Counted from the first letter of the stretch, positions 11,621-22,639 are shown. The stretch is 58,000 nucleotides of DNA from Cryptomeria japonica (GCF_030272615.1 NC_081410.1:191603619-191661618); one strand, 5' to 3'. Translations and numbers: made by a program. The notes: generated from the sequence alone by a model not told the origin.

Positions 11621-12070
11621 CTAAGGAATTAAGGGAGTGAGAAGAGTCGGATCAATGCCAAGCTTCTTGAACTTGCTCTCCTCCACCCAAGTAGCTTCAG
11701 ACACAGGTTGATCTGCCCACTTCACTAAGTGCTCCATGTAGACCTGGTGTCTAGTAGACTTCTTCACCCTTGACTCCAAGATCTCCTCTGCTATAGGCTG
11801 CTTCACTTGAGGTAAGGCATTCACATCCAAGTCTTGTAGAACCTTGGCTTGTTTCTCAATCTGCCCTGCTATCTCACCCTTATACATGATCAAATCAGCA
11901 ACATTGAAGACTGGTGAAATGGTTAAGTCTGAAGGAAGTTCAACCTTATAAGCGTTCTCACCATATTTTGCCAGAATTCTACAAGGTCCTACCCTCTTCA
12001 TTTGCAGTTTGGTAGGCTTACCACTTTGCATCCTAGCTTTGCTCAAATGGACCATCACATAGTCACCCAC
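11621..12070 (-). pseudogene. gypsy integrase C-terminus with chromodomain-like end
   Basis: About 149 codons. The first half has the integrase C-terminal GPY/F-type segment (RVGPCRILAKYGENAYKVEL). The second half, EEILESRVKKSTRHQVYMEH..VKWADQPVSEATWVEE, is a chromodomain-type fold that helps chromoviruses target histone-marked chromatin. It is in frame with the integrase core to its right but separated by one TAG (12077-12079), at a codon that is Gln in relatives ('REVQFKVGD'). Confidence 0.85.
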
Positions 12071-12076
12071 CTTGAA

Positions 12077-12697
12077 CTAAACCTCTCTCCTTTTCTCATC
12101 CATTTTGACCTTCAGTTTTTGAGTGGATTCAAGGATGGCTTTCTTGACTTGCTCTTGAACTTCCTTGATGGTTTGAGTGAAGTCCTCTGCTTGCCCACTC
12201 TTCATCTCCATGGAACTAAGTTCCCTGAGTTCACACACTCCTCTTGGATGTCTACCATAGACAACCTCAAAAGGACTTCTTCCAGTGGTCCTATTCACAT
12301 TGTCATTATATGCATACTCTGCTTGAGGAATGATTAGATCCCATGTCTGTCCATACTCCTTAGTTAAACACCTCAACAAATTGCACACCCTATTGATGAC
12401 TTCAGTTTGACCATCGGTTTGTGGATGGTAAGCTGAGCTAAATGAGAGATTAGTTCCAAGTCTCCTCCATAATGTTTGCCAAAAATGGCCCATGAACTTG
12501 TTGTCCCTGTCTGAAACAATGCTTAAAGGGAGTCCATGAATCCTAACAATCTCCTTAAAGAAGAGATGTGCAACATAGCTAGCATCATGTGTAGTCTTAC
12601 ATGGAATGAAATGGCTAATCTTGGAAAATCTATCTACTACCACATAGATGCTGTCCATACCTGTCTTTGTCTTGGGAAGTCCTACTACAAAGTCCAT
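12077..12697 (-). pseudogene. gypsy integrase catalytic core
   Basis: Retroviral-type integrase that inserts the cDNA into host DNA. The three catalytic acids are visible: Asp in VVVDRFSK, Asp in VSDRDNKF and Glu in HPQTDGQTEVINR. The core begins MDFVVGLPKTKTG and is in frame with the zinc-binding part upstream but for a TGA in 'CQRAK-stop-GSSKAG' near 12764. Confidence 0.92.
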
Positions 12698-12763
12698 GCT
12701 TATACATTCCCAAGGCCTATTAGGGACCGGTAATGGTTGATAGAGACCAGCTTTGCTTGATCC

Positions 12764-13105
12764 TCATTTTGCTCTTTGACACACACCACATTGCTCCACA
12801 TACCTCTTCACATCTCTTGGCAACTTTGGCCAATAGTAGTACCTCTGTACTAAATCCAAGGTTTTGTTGACTCCAAAGTATCCACTTAAACTACCATTGT
12901 GTTTCTCTTGGATGAGGTTTTCCCTCATGGATCCTCTTGGCACACACAACTGATTACCTTTGAACAAGAGACCATTTTGGAGAGTGTAATCTGCATACTC
13001 ACCATGGAAATGGTTCTCAAATTCCTTGCAAACCTTGTAAGCTGATGAGAAGTCTTCATCTCCTTCATAGAGGTCCTTGAAACCTTCTATTCCTATGCTC
13101 TGCAA
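12764..13105 (-). pseudogene. gypsy integrase HHCC zinc-binding domain
   Basis: About 113 codons linking RNase H to the integrase core. HNGSLSGYFGVNKTLDLV and YVEQCGVCQRAK give the HHCC residues, with RYYYWPKLPRDV between them. One TAG separates it from RNase H ('VQEL-stop-LQSIGIEG'). Confidence 0.9.
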
Positions 13106-14299
13106 CTATAGTTCTTGAACTGTCAACAACTTCCTACTTAAGGCATCTGCCACCTTGTTGAGTTGCCCCTTTTTATGCTTGATGGTGAAGGTGAAGGATT
13201 GGAGGTATTCCATCCATTTCAAATGCCTATTGCTAAGCTTCTCTTGAGTGTTAATATAAATCAATGCCTGGTTGTCTGTGAACACCACAAATTCCCTTGG
13301 AAGTAGGTAATTCCTCCATTTCTTTAGAGACTGCACTAATGCATACAACTCTAGGTCATAGGCTGAGTACTTCTTCTTTGCTTCATTAAGCTTCTCACTG
13401 AAAAATGCCACAGGTCTTCCCTCTTGACTCAATACACCCCCTACTACAATTCCACTTGCATCACACTCCAATGTGAATAACTTATCAAAAGTAGGTAGGA
13501 GAAGGATAGGTTTTGTGGCTACTTCTTGCTTCAACAATTGAAATGCTTTGTCAGCCTGCTCAGTCCATTTAAACTTAGTTTTAAGACCTCCTTTTATGGT
13601 GTCAAGGACTGGTGCACATATGCCACTGAAGTTCCTCACAAACTTTCTATAGAATTGGGCTAAACCATGGAAACTCCTAACTTCAGTCCCTGTTCTAGGT
13701 GCAAGCCAATTCAAGATTGCCTCCACTTTGCTTGGATCCATCTTCAAGGTTCCCTTAGACACCACAAATCCTAAGTAGACCAGCTCTTGCTTCAAGAAGT
13801 CACACTTCTCTAGGTTGATGCACAACTTCTCCTCATGCAACCTCTCTAAAACTAACCTCAAATGCTCAAGGTGCTCCTCTTTGGTTCTGCTATAGATGAG
13901 TATGTCATCTAGGTACACCACCACAAACCTCCCTGTGAAATCCTTTAACACCTCATTCATCAACCTCATGAAGGTGCTTGGGGCATTGGTGAGTCCAAAT
14001 GGCATCACAAGCCATTCATACAATCCTTCTGTGGTCTTGAAAGCAGTCTTCCACTCATCTCCCTCCTTGATTCTAATCTGGTGATAGCCACTTTTAAGGC
14101 CCAATTTGGTAAAATACATAGCACCTCCTAAACAGCCCATCAAATCCTCTATTCTAGGAATAGGAAACCTATACCTTATGGTGATCCTATTGATTGCCCT
14201 TGAGTCAGTGCAAAGTCTCCACTTGCCTCCCTTCTTTGATGCAAGCACTACCGAGACTGCACATGGGCTAATGCTCTTCTTAATCAATCCTTGTTCCAA
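13106..14299 (-). pseudogene. gypsy reverse transcriptase and RNase H
   Basis: 397 uninterrupted codons. The RT has LVMPFGLTNAPSTFMRLMN and the catalytic VVYLDDILIYS (YxDD). The linker (FYRKFVRNFSGICAPVLD) leads into RNase H with ECDASGIVVGGVLSQ, the second acidic segment YDLELYALVQSL, FTDNQALIYINT, and KVADALSRK. All catalytic residues I can check are present, so this is the best preserved enzyme segment in the window. It is cut off from the protease part by a stop near 14396. Confidence 0.95.
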
Positions 14300-14395
14300 T
14301 AACTCCTGTACTTGCCTTGCTACCTCCTTGTTTTGGTCAGGTGTGAGCTTATATGCAGCTTTGTTTGGTAGGGATGCTCCGGGAACAAAGTCTAT

Positions 14396-14713
14396 TCAAT
14401 GGCTTATAGACCTTCTTGGTGGGAGTGTTGCAGGTGCTCCATCACTCACTATGTCCTTATACTCTTGCAACATTTGCTTCACCTCCTTGGGTACCTCTAC
14501 CTGCAACTTGTCTTCCACCTCCTTTGGCTTCACAAAGATGGCACACTTCACTATCTCCTCCTCAAGTAGCAAGTGTAAGAACTCTTTACCAGTAGCCAAT
14601 AAGACACTAGGTGTTCTTGAAGTTCCCTCTTCATTCTCTGTCAAAGACTGAATCTTAAAGGTCTTGCTGTCCTTCTTGAAGGAAATGGAGTTCTCCTCTC
14701 CATCATAGATCAC
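14396..14713 (-). pseudogene. gypsy protease-RT linker
   Basis: About 105 codons between protease and RT, containing the proline-rich LPPRRSISH segment that precedes 'xIDFVPGASLPNKAAYK' in relatives. It is bounded by TAG at about 14727 ('FLGRP-stop-QFDRK', Trp in relatives) and TGA just before 14396. Confidence 0.8.
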
Positions 14714-14728
14714 CTTCCTATCAAATTG

Positions 14729-15577
14729 CTAGGGTCTACCTAGAAATAGGTGACAGGCATCCATGGGTAACACATCACAAAGGATCTTATCCTTGTATCC
14801 TCCAATAGAAAACTCTACCCAAGTCTGTTCATTGACTAGCACACTCTGCTCATGATTCAACCATGTCACCTTGTATGGGTTAGTGTGGGGTATCCTTGTG
14901 AGTTTCAACTTCTTGGTTGCCTCCTCTGATATTATGTTATCAGTTGACCCTGAATCAACTATCACCTTGAAAACTTTACCAAGGATCTTGCATCTCACCC
15001 TAAACAATGCTCTCCTATGCTTAGGTTCATTCTTGACTGGTTGTCTTATCAAGACCCTATTGAACATCAAATTTTCTCCAATCTCTGATTCAATATGGTC
15101 CACCTCAGGGGTCTTGCTGCTTGAAGAGTCTTCATGTGCATAAGCAACCCTCTTTCCACTGTTTGATGATGTAGGCTTGTCAGGGCATCTATATGCCGGG
15201 TGTCCCAATTGTCCACAGTTGTAACACTTCATAGTTGCAAAGTAGGAGTTACCCCTACCGGTACCTCTACCCCTACTTGGACCACCTTGTGCACCTCTTC
15301 CTCTAGAATGGCCCCCTCTAAGATTGGTTTCACTGCCATGTTTAGTCAACTTGGCTTCTCCTTGGTTCCTCTGCTCATTTGCCTTGCTTTGGTAACCACC
15401 TTGGTGATTCATTTGTTCTCTACCTCTGCCTCTACCCCTGGTATTAGAGTCTCCTTTCCTTTTGTTCCTCTCTTCCACCTTGACAGCAAGCTGATGACAT
15501 TTTTGAACAGTAGTAGGAGTCCATAGGCTTATCTCCTCTTGAATGTTCCACTTTAGGCCGCTTAGATACCTAGCCAC
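14729..15577 (-). pseudogene. gypsy nucleocapsid zinc knuckle and aspartic protease
   Basis: 282 codons. After the end of capsid come an RG-rich basic stretch (RGRGREQMNHQGGYQ), a CCHC knuckle (CYNCGQLGHPAYRC) that binds the genomic RNA, and a retropepsin-like protease with catalytic VIVDSGSTDNII. The frame is shifted against the capsid part near 15630. Confidence 0.92.
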
Positions 15578-15671
15578 CTTGATAGATTCATCTTCTTGGA
15601 CTTTGGATCTAAGACAGTTTTTGAAATTCTTCGGTGTAGGAGGTCACATCAAGGTCTTTTTGTTTCAATCC

Positions 15672-16214
15672 CTATCTCTTCTTATGAAGTTGAACTTCAT
15701 AATCCTCTGGTAAGTAGTTCTCCTTGATCTTACTCACCATGGCCTTCCAATTGGCAATAGGTACCTTCCCCATGCTAACTCTCTCTTCTTGCAGGTACTT
15801 CCACCAAGTTAAAGTTGCTCCCCTTAATCTTGATTTGGCAACCTTAACCTTTTGAGCCTCTGTCACTCCCTCACACTCAAAGTGGTTTTCCATGCCCTCA
15901 ATCCATTCCATGACAGTGTCAATGTCCATCCTTCCACTGAAATGTGGCAATCCTTCAAAAGCTTTGGTGTTCAAAGCCTTAATAGCCTTTACAAATGGTT
16001 CTTCATTAAACAAGGGATCTGGTTCAGGTATAATGTCATCTATGTCAATGGTTTTCTTGCCTTTATCTTTGGTGTCTTCACCCCAAGGTCCTTGTGTCCT
16101 CTAATCCACCACTTCCTGCAGCTTATCCCTTATCTTGCTCATAGCTTCTTCAAGGAGTCTATTCTTCTCCTTCTGCTCTTCTACCTCCCTAGCCAGCTCT
16201 GCATTAGTGACCAT
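15672..16214 (-). pseudogene. gypsy gag capsid part
   Basis: From ATG at 16214 the frame reads an Glu/Lys-rich, coiled-coil-like N-terminus (MVTNAELAREVEEQKEK), a TAG at 16101-16103, then capsid sequence including LRGATLTWWKYLQEE, the retrotransposon-gag signature, and ends at a TAG (15672-15674). The start lies about 65 bp inside the PBS. Confidence 0.85.
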
Positions 16215-16278
16215 TGTGCTTTCCCCTACTGATTTACCAGAATACAAAGACATACACGGTCCACCAAACCTTTTACTT

Positions 16279-16290
16279 GCTCTGATACCA
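16279..16290 (-). other. Primer binding site, initiator tRNA-Met
   Basis: Minus strand TGGTATCAGAGC, fully complementary to the 3' end of plant initiator tRNA-Met, three bases inside the 5' LTR. Confidence 0.93.
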
Positions 16291-16293
16291 ATC

Positions 16294-17901
16294 TGATGGG
16301 ATGGGGTTTGGGATAGACTAGCCTAGTCTATGCTCTTGGATCCTTTCCTTGGATCTCCAAGTGTTCTAACCACACCCTAGGGTCTCTAGGACTTCCCCTG
16401 CTTGTGGAATCCCCTGACCTTGCCCAATCCACCCACCAACAAGTTGAAAAACTACTCCTAAGGCCTCACCTACTCATGAGATTCAAGAAACCCTTACTTA
16501 GGCCAATAAGGGTTAGGCTTGTTCCACACCTTCCTAGGTCTTAGCAAGGTTACGTCAGGTCTAATTCATGGTTTTTCCACCCATTCATGTGCCCCCAAGA
16601 GGTTTCAAGCTTCCAACCCCTTACCGATTTCACTATTTTGTGTTTTGCCTACAAAATAGTGCTACAAGGATAATGACCAATTAGGCCTCCTACCCGGTCC
16701 TTTAGGGCTCCCTCTCACAAACGATGCACTTGCTTGTGAAACTTCCCAAAAGACCTGCTATTCATTTGGCAAGGACTCAAGGATTTTTCAGGTTTTAGGC
16801 CTCCAAGTGTCCGTACATTGCCCTAGGTGGATTTTAAGGTTTTTAAGGGTTTTTAGGAGGGTTTTTAGGCTTGCCAGGGTCACAGTGTAGGTTTGGTGCT
16901 CCTACCACCTTGTCTGGATTGGTGGAAGCTCCTCCTTCACACCAATGGTACTCCACTCACCCCTCTACAACTCCTCCAAAGGGTGCCTCCTCCTCTGACC
17001 TTCCTTGCTCTCCAAGACCTCTGCAACTTAACCCTTCCTAGCCGAGCATTGTCCAGTCTCGCCTAGGAGTGGGTCTTCAAATGGCCTCCTTGCATTTTCA
17101 AGGGCCCTACTTGCATTGAACTATAGTATAGAGTCAGTACTCTCATTCCCCATGGTTTCATGGTGATTCCACAATGGGAAATGGAATTATGAACCCATTT
17201 ATTCAAACCAGTCCAAAACTAGACAGTGAGAAGCAATTTACAAAAGATTTACAAACACACCACACTTGCCAAACAAAAACCTAATCTATATGCTCAAAAT
17301 GAAAGTATTTACACCATAGAAGACACTCCACACAGTTTTGTTCGCAAATCAATCCATTAATGGTCTTTCTTTACTCCATCTGTGCCGACTGGCAACAAAA
17401 TTGCAGTCACAGTCAAGTCACCTTGCTTTGGCCGTACAATATCTGACATCCAACCCATTAACTTAGGGTTTGCAATTACTTATAGCACCTTTGCCTCGGT
17501 CTGCGTGCCCATATTAGGGTTGTCCACGTCACATTAAAGATTTTGACCTCATGGTGGAAAAGTTTGGAAAAGTTGCTTGACAACTTTTAAAAGTTGTCAT
17601 GCAACTTTTGCAACTTTTGAGCAACTTTCTCAATGTTGCTTTTCTTGACTCCTAGACCCATATTGAGCTAACCTAAGGACACCAACATGCTAAGAAGGAC
17701 CCCTAAACACCTCAAAGGCACACATACCCTCTATTTCCAAAAAAACTCAACTTTTGACTCATGACCCTAGGACCTCAACTAGGACCCTAACTAGGACCAA
17801 TGAGCACATGGCTCTTATTCTATATACAATGGCTTCATTGAGAAGCAAAAACACAATCAAAAACAAATGGTGGGAGCCCTTTGAAGGGTGCTCCTGCACC
17901 A
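16294..17901 (-). repeat. 5' LTR of gypsy element
   Basis: 1608 bp, the partner of 10026-11600. Three extra segments are present: 12 bp near 16852 (GAGGGTTTTTAG), 9 bp near 17609 (CAACTTTTG) and 12 bp near 17783 (GACCCTAACTAG). Each repeats adjacent sequence, so they are short tandem duplications here or losses in the other LTR. Their sum is exactly the 33-bp length difference. Confidence 0.93.
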
Positions 17902-18363
17902 GAAAAGAAGCCAGCCAAGAAATTTTCCTTGATTCAAAGGAATAGTGCAGGATTCAGGTTCGTCCAGGTAGCAGTCCCAAAAGTTGTCAAAGCTCACAAG
18001 GATATTACTTCTGAGGAATATGAAGTGACCACCATAAGTTTGTGTCGGACTACTAAAGTTCAGGAGGTGCATGAGTTTGATGATTTCTACAAAACTCTCA
18101 AGGAAAGGCTGAATAAAGAAATTTAGAAAAAGAAAAAGTTGAAGGCTTAAAATGAGTAGTGGAAATGATATGTTCAGCACTTGATGAATCCCATTGCTCG
18201 GGAAGAGGTAGCAGTTGCTCCACCCTTTGCTCTTCTGCGGGAGTCTATTAAAGACTATGAAGAAATGAGAATCACTTTCAGAGAAGTAAAGGGATGGATT
18301 TCAGATATAATTGAATAGTCCAGGACAATAATGCAAGGGCCTGAGGTCTTTCATGCCAAATAA
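17902..18363 (+). pseudogene. Family A protein, A1 C-terminal part
   Basis: Continues the A1 frame after the gypsy element: EKKPAKKFSLIQRNSAG parallels A3 EKKKATKMSKMITDEA, followed by VAVPKVVKAHKDITSEEYEV (A3: IATPVVDKYEGEILAEEYDV), TLKERLNKEI, HLMNPIAREE (A3: HLNQPLGHQD) and VKGWISDII (A3: MSSWIDKSH). Stops occur at about 18123, 18148 and 18318. The family A sequence stops near 18363, where copia RT in the opposite strand begins. The last 250 or so codons seen in A3 are missing. Confidence 0.6.
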
Positions 18364-19030
18364 TCATTTGAAATCATTCTTTGTTGCTTCAGTCATCCAC
18401 TAAGAATTTTCAATGATGACTAGATCATTGACATAAACTATCAAAATCACGATCTCCCCCCCTTGCTATTTGATGTAGAGATTGGATCGTAGGGATTCCC
18501 AATGAGTCCTTTTTTTTAGGAGATGCTCATCCGTCTTGGTGTACCAGGGTTTAGGAGGTTGCTTCAAACCATAAAAAAAATTACAAGTTTTCGCAGTTTT
18601 TGTTGTTTTTTGGCTGTAGTATACCCCTCAAGTTGAGTCATATAGACTTATTCTTTGAGATCTTCATTGAGGAAGACACTTCTAACATCTGTTTGCTAAA
18701 CTAGCCAATTGATCTACATTGTCATTGCCAAAACCATTTTTTAAAGTCTTGATCTTTATAAAAGGGACAAGGATTTCTTCATAATCGATGCCTTTCTTAT
18801 GTGTATAGCTCTTAGCAACAATCCGGCTTTGTACTTGTCAACCTTACCATCTACCTTGTACTTGATCATGATGATCCATTTGCATCCAATAGCCTTCTTT
18901 CTTGGAGGATGACCAAGTTCCCAATTGGTGTTCCTTAGCAATGCTTGATATTTTGCATCTATGGCATTTTTCCAAGGTGGTGATGCAAGAGTTTGCTGCA
19001 GTTTTTGGTTTGGAATTCTAAATGACTATG
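18364..19030 (-). pseudogene. Ty1/copia reverse transcriptase relic
   Basis: Minus-strand pieces match copia RT: WKNAIDAKYQALLRNTNW..LG.PPRKKAIGCKWI..IKYKVDGKVDKYKA (the RT start), then, after shifts, YVNDLVII near 18420-18445, the YVDDLIIT catalytic box with Asp-Asp changed to Asn-Asp. Sequence stops just beyond it, at the edge of A1. Many stops; dead. It is in the same orientation as the RNase H relic at 5379-5690. Confidence 0.75.
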
Positions 19031-19239
19031 CATAGAAGAGTCAAATTTGTTTTCTCATAAGACATGTGTTTCTTGCCCAACGTTAAACATATTTGCAAGT
19101 GCATCTAGCTTTGCATCCTTCATTGTGGTATACTAACACTTCAGTATTTGTGAATAGGAGATGAGGACTGAGGTAGAGATATATATTGAAATTTATCCGT
19201 TGGAAACAAATCCTTTTCTGGTGCTTTTTTATGTAATTT

Positions 19240-19440
19240 TGCTACATGGTGAGTATCTTTAAGGTATTCACTTTCAATCCTAATAATTTTGCATGTTTGG
19301 TGGCTACAAGCAATGGCAAGGAAGATGTGTTGCATCCTTCCTTCTCGTCAAAAAGTACATCCCTATTGATACACAATCTCTTCATCGTAGGATCCCAAAG
19401 TTGATACACAATCAATTTATGTTGTTTTCTCATTGTGTGT
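19240..19440 (-). pseudogene. Ty1/copia integrase C-terminal relic
   Basis: Minus strand KLIVYQLWDPTMKRLCINRDVLFDE is the copia segment 'YRLWDPTTKKVIISRDVVFDE' that ends the integrase region. It precedes the RT relic in the correct order. Confidence 0.75.
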
Positions 19441-19859
19441 GTTCATGTTTTCTCGTATCTTATTCTTCTTATTTTTGCTTTCCTCTGTCTTTGTTTCTCC
19501 TTCTTTGTATTTTTTGAGTTTAGTTTTTGGTGATGAATTTACTATTCTTTATCTCTTTTTTGGTCTCTTTTATGTCTTTCCTTTTTATTATTATTATTTT
19601 ATTCTTATTTTTGTATTATTATCATTTATATTTTCTCCCCTTTATTTCCTTCTTTCATTCCTCTCATTCCTTGTACTTCATGCCCCCCTTTCCACACCCC
19701 CCTTCCTTTATATTGCCTTGCCTTAGTCTGCAATCTATCTTCTATCTTTTTTACAGCTCTCTCATCTTGATGATGGATCATGGAGTGTGATCCAAAATGT
19801 TGATGCCAAAAATAGCTCACACAGTTGAATCCAGAATCACAACTACTATCATAATGGAC
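19441..19859. mobile_element. Pyrimidine-rich insertion in copia integrase
   Basis: About 0.4 kb splits the integrase relic between 'EMHFFLRH' and 'KLIVYQLWDP', which are nearly adjacent in intact copia elements. The plus strand is mostly T and C for 19440-19760. No terminal repeats or duplication were found, so its class is unknown; the hydrophobic open frames in it reflect base composition. Confidence 0.35.
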
Positions 19860-20125
19860 TGTTGAAATCTAATGTCTCAGAAAAAAATGCATTTCAAAGA
19901 CTTCTCTTCCAACATTTTCCCTTTGAGATTTAGGGATTTGCATGAAGGCTGTACATCCTAATACACTTAAATTTGAAATGGATGGCTTCCTTCTAGTCCA
20001 TGCTTCTTTACACATCACGTTTTCAAGCACTTTGGTGGATGCTCAATTCAACAAGAACATAACTTTTATCAAAAATGTAGGAACCAGATCTGCATGGTTC
20101 AACATGGCACAATTATTTGTGTAAG
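19860..20125 (-). pseudogene. Ty1/copia integrase core relic
   Basis: Minus-strand pieces equal the copia segment 'YLLNRSPTKAL..MTPEEAWTGRKPSVSHLRVFGC.AF': here ASTKVLENVMCKEAWTRRK followed by PSISNLSVLGCTAFMQIP. It is colinear with the integrase C-terminus and RT to its left and extends no farther right than about 20125. 20126-20469 contains no recognisable element. Confidence 0.7.
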
Positions 20126-20469
20126 ATTCCACCCCAAGTTGAAACCAATTTTTGTTTTTTCGCTTTTTTTTTAACATTCTATGCTAATCAGGCATTTCAT
20201 CAAACACTTTGCGGCCAATAGAGTTTGGACAGATTTACAATTTCTCATCACAGAAATTTGTGTATTTCAACAGTGTTTGATTTCCCAATGTAAGTTTCAT
20301 CAGTTGTTTGATAAGTTCCTTTAGCCAGTAAAGATTTTAATATACCCAATCTAGATCACTTAGGAGAGGAATTATGTTACTCAACTACTGTTTCCAAGAA
20401 AAATATCTATAATAATAAATAAATAAATGCAACCTTTCATCAAAAAATCGCTTCCACCCCATTAAAGGA

Positions 20470-20940
20470 ATGAGAATAAGAATGAACTACCTTTGGCTTT
20501 CCTTTCTTATATCGAGGGTGTTTCTAACAAGATTGCTAGAATCCTAGGATATGGTAACATCAAAATCTCTTTCATTCCACTTAATAAGATGCCAATTTCT
20601 AAACCACTAAGGGCAACTATCATGATCCAAAACAAAACAACAGTGTTTATTGGATTCAATGCACCTGTGGGAGGGCCTATGTAGAGGAAATGCATAGACC
20701 TACTAGGAATAAAGAACAAAATAGACATCCACAACAATACTGTAAAAATTAGTTTGTATGTAGCATTCATATAGAACCAAGCATCATATTTGCATTCCAA
20801 AGGGACAAATCTTTGCTGGAAAGGATCGGTATTTTAAAATAAGTCAAAGAGAAGCAATCGAAATAGACAAGCATTTCAACAATTTGAAACAGGATGAGAG
20901 TATAAACAAAATTATTCTTGGAGGCCAATAATTAATAAAC
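20470..20940 (+). pseudogene. Penelope-like element relic, GIY-YIG end
   Basis: Three frames in order match the C-terminal part of a Penelope-like element. YIEGVSNKIARILGYGNIKISF is cut here as YIEGVSNKIARIL then GYGNIKISF, the conserved 'PYIxGxSxKIxRIxxxxNI' after RT. Then IQCTCGRAYVEEMHRPTRN corresponds to 'IPCSCGKxYIGETGRPxKxR', the GIY-YIG endonuclease core. Then HHICIPKGQIF and YFKISQREAIEIDKH with NNLKQDES match the endonuclease C-terminus ('REAIEIxKHxxNxNRD'). Two frameshifts and a stop separate the pieces, and the RT is missing. EN+ Penelope elements (Dryads) are known from conifers. Confidence 0.72.
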
Positions 20941-21986
20941 TTAGGATAAATTACTAATCATAGTTTAAATACCTAGTCAATTAATTAATTGCTTAAGTTA
21001 AATTGAATAACATGCTTACTGTCAAAATTAAATAATAAAATAATTTAATTTAACCAATAAAATTGATGTGAACTTTATTTCATTTAATAATATTGAAATG
21101 TAAAGCGCTTCTCGTTTTGATCTGCCTAGTTCAGAATTAATTTATTTTCAACTTAGACTGGCTAGCTTTCCTCAATGGCTAGCATTTCTCAACAGCTGGT
21201 CAATGCTTTAGAGAAGCACAATACATTTATAAAAGGACTTAGGTCTGTAATACAATCCACTATTGATCTTGATGATGAATCATATGACTGATTCGAATCA
21301 CTGATCCTAAAGTTTATCATACACAGGTCTTTTAAGAAGCAGCATTCTGATCACATGGACCATAGAAGCTTCATAACACTAATAAACATGTGTTGCTTCA
21401 GATGCCGAATAGCATCATCATAAATGGATGGGCAGAAAATAAGGTCCTGAGTGGAGAAAATAATTTAAAATTGATTACTAAAAGCCTGAAAACAATGATC
21501 AACAACGTGAAACCATTTAGATAAATATTCTCAAAAAGACTTGGCATATGAATATTCAACAAAGATATTTTGTGTTGTTTCCTATGTTGAACAGCAAATG
21601 AATAAACAGCTGGTTCTCGCACCATCCTTTTAGAAGCAAAAACTTATGCAATGAGAAGTGAGAACCTTGTTATGAACCTTGGCCAGACCTTAAAATACCA
21701 AATTTGACCCCAATGAGTGGACAGTTTTGCAAGTCCTTCTGACATATGAGAGAGTTGTAAGTTATATGCCTACATGGAAAAGAACTCACTGTTAGTGGTT
21801 GCTGTGAACCAGAGTCACCCTAAAGCAGTGTAGTTCCGAAATACTAAGTGCATATCAGTGAATAAAATGGGGTGCATGTGGCAACTATTCATCATAAATG
21901 TTACGTAAAACCAGTGCCAATAAAAACCAAAATAGAATGTAGTAAAAACATGGCATTCGAGAACACTCATACCATTACTTGAGTAT
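20941..21986. other. AT-rich stretch, nothing recognised
   Basis: No coding similarity, repeat pair or RNA gene seen. Short frames on either strand lack motifs. Confidence 0.5.
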
Positions 21987-22261
21987 TGTAATGCCCCCTT
22001 CTGAGTAGTAATTGGAGGTGACTGATTAGCCTATTTAATTCCCGTAAGCTAATTTCTGGACTTGAGGAAATAATTAAATTAAGACCATTATATAATCCTG
22101 AGACAACAATTCTAACTTTAAATTAGAGTTATAATATATTAATAAATACAATTTTATTATAATTAAATATATTTCATTATAAAATTCGAGAATAGTTCGG
22201 AGGGTAGAACTTATCTTTCTCTCATTTGACAATGGGAATTAATGTTCCCCTTGCATGCCAC

Positions 22262-22520
22262 CAAGGACAAGATGCTACTGCCTGTAACTTAATAATAGTT
22301 CTGATCTGATCTGATCTGATCGATGATGATCCTCCTGGATGCTTTGATCTGCCTTCTTTGTATCTCTCAATGTGAGGAAGAGGAACACCTCTTCATCATG
22401 TATGCCCTTTGGCATGGGGCACACCCTTTTACCATTAGCACCTTTTGGGAACATAACACTAAGTTCTGATCTTAGACTTTCGTTTGTCTTAATAATGACA
22501 CCACATAGCAATTGTTTGTG
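22262..22520. repeat. Repeat R2, copy 1
   Basis: TGCCTGTAACTTAATAATAG..CTGATCTGATC..CACCTCTTCATCATGTATGCCCTTTGGCA recurs at 42576-42790 in the same window orientation. Because A2 and A3 point opposite ways, R2 is inverted relative to one of them. Confidence 0.6.
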
Positions 22521-22639
22521 TTTGTTATTAAGTAAGCCACTCTTTCAAAACATATTACGTAGGCCCTCTTCCAAAACATAGACACTATTCTAATATTAGA
22601 CTTTTAGTGGGCTTTGAGTCCTGACATAAGGGGGTGGTA

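Larger units (their letters stand above)
10026..17901 (-). mobile_element. Complete chromodomain Ty3/gypsy retrotransposon
   Basis: The element is 7876 bp with two LTRs (10026-11600 and 16294-17901), a perfect GAAAA duplication, a PBS complementary to initiator tRNA-Met beside the right LTR and a polypurine tract beside the left LTR. The order on the minus strand is gag, zinc knuckle, protease, RT, RNase H, integrase, chromodomain-like end: the Ty3/gypsy chromovirus order. It sits in the linker of the family A1 frame, so it is younger than A1. At least six in-frame stops and one frameshift make it non-autonomous today. Subfamily (Tekay, Reina, Galadriel and so on) cannot be fixed by eye. Confidence 0.93.
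5740..18363 (+). mobile_element. Family A copy A1 (interrupted by gypsy element)
   Basis: This copy has the order shared with A2 (21987-27808) and A3 (43037-34594): conserved hairpin block (5788), motif array (6391-6921), weak TATA and leader (about 7351-7930), then the family A reading frame (7936 onward). A complete gypsy element splits the frame at 10026-17901. The edges are approximate: the left lies next to a copia RNase H relic and the right next to a copia RT relic, so A1 seems to have landed in a copia element. No LTR or target duplication of its own is visible. Confidence 0.55.

Noticed and set aside
19433-19790. Hydrophobic frames resembling membrane proteins
   Set aside because: They come from a pyrimidine-rich tract inside a copia integrase relic.
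22300-22325. GATCT microsatellite
   Set aside because: Only about four units; too short to matter and part of repeat R2.
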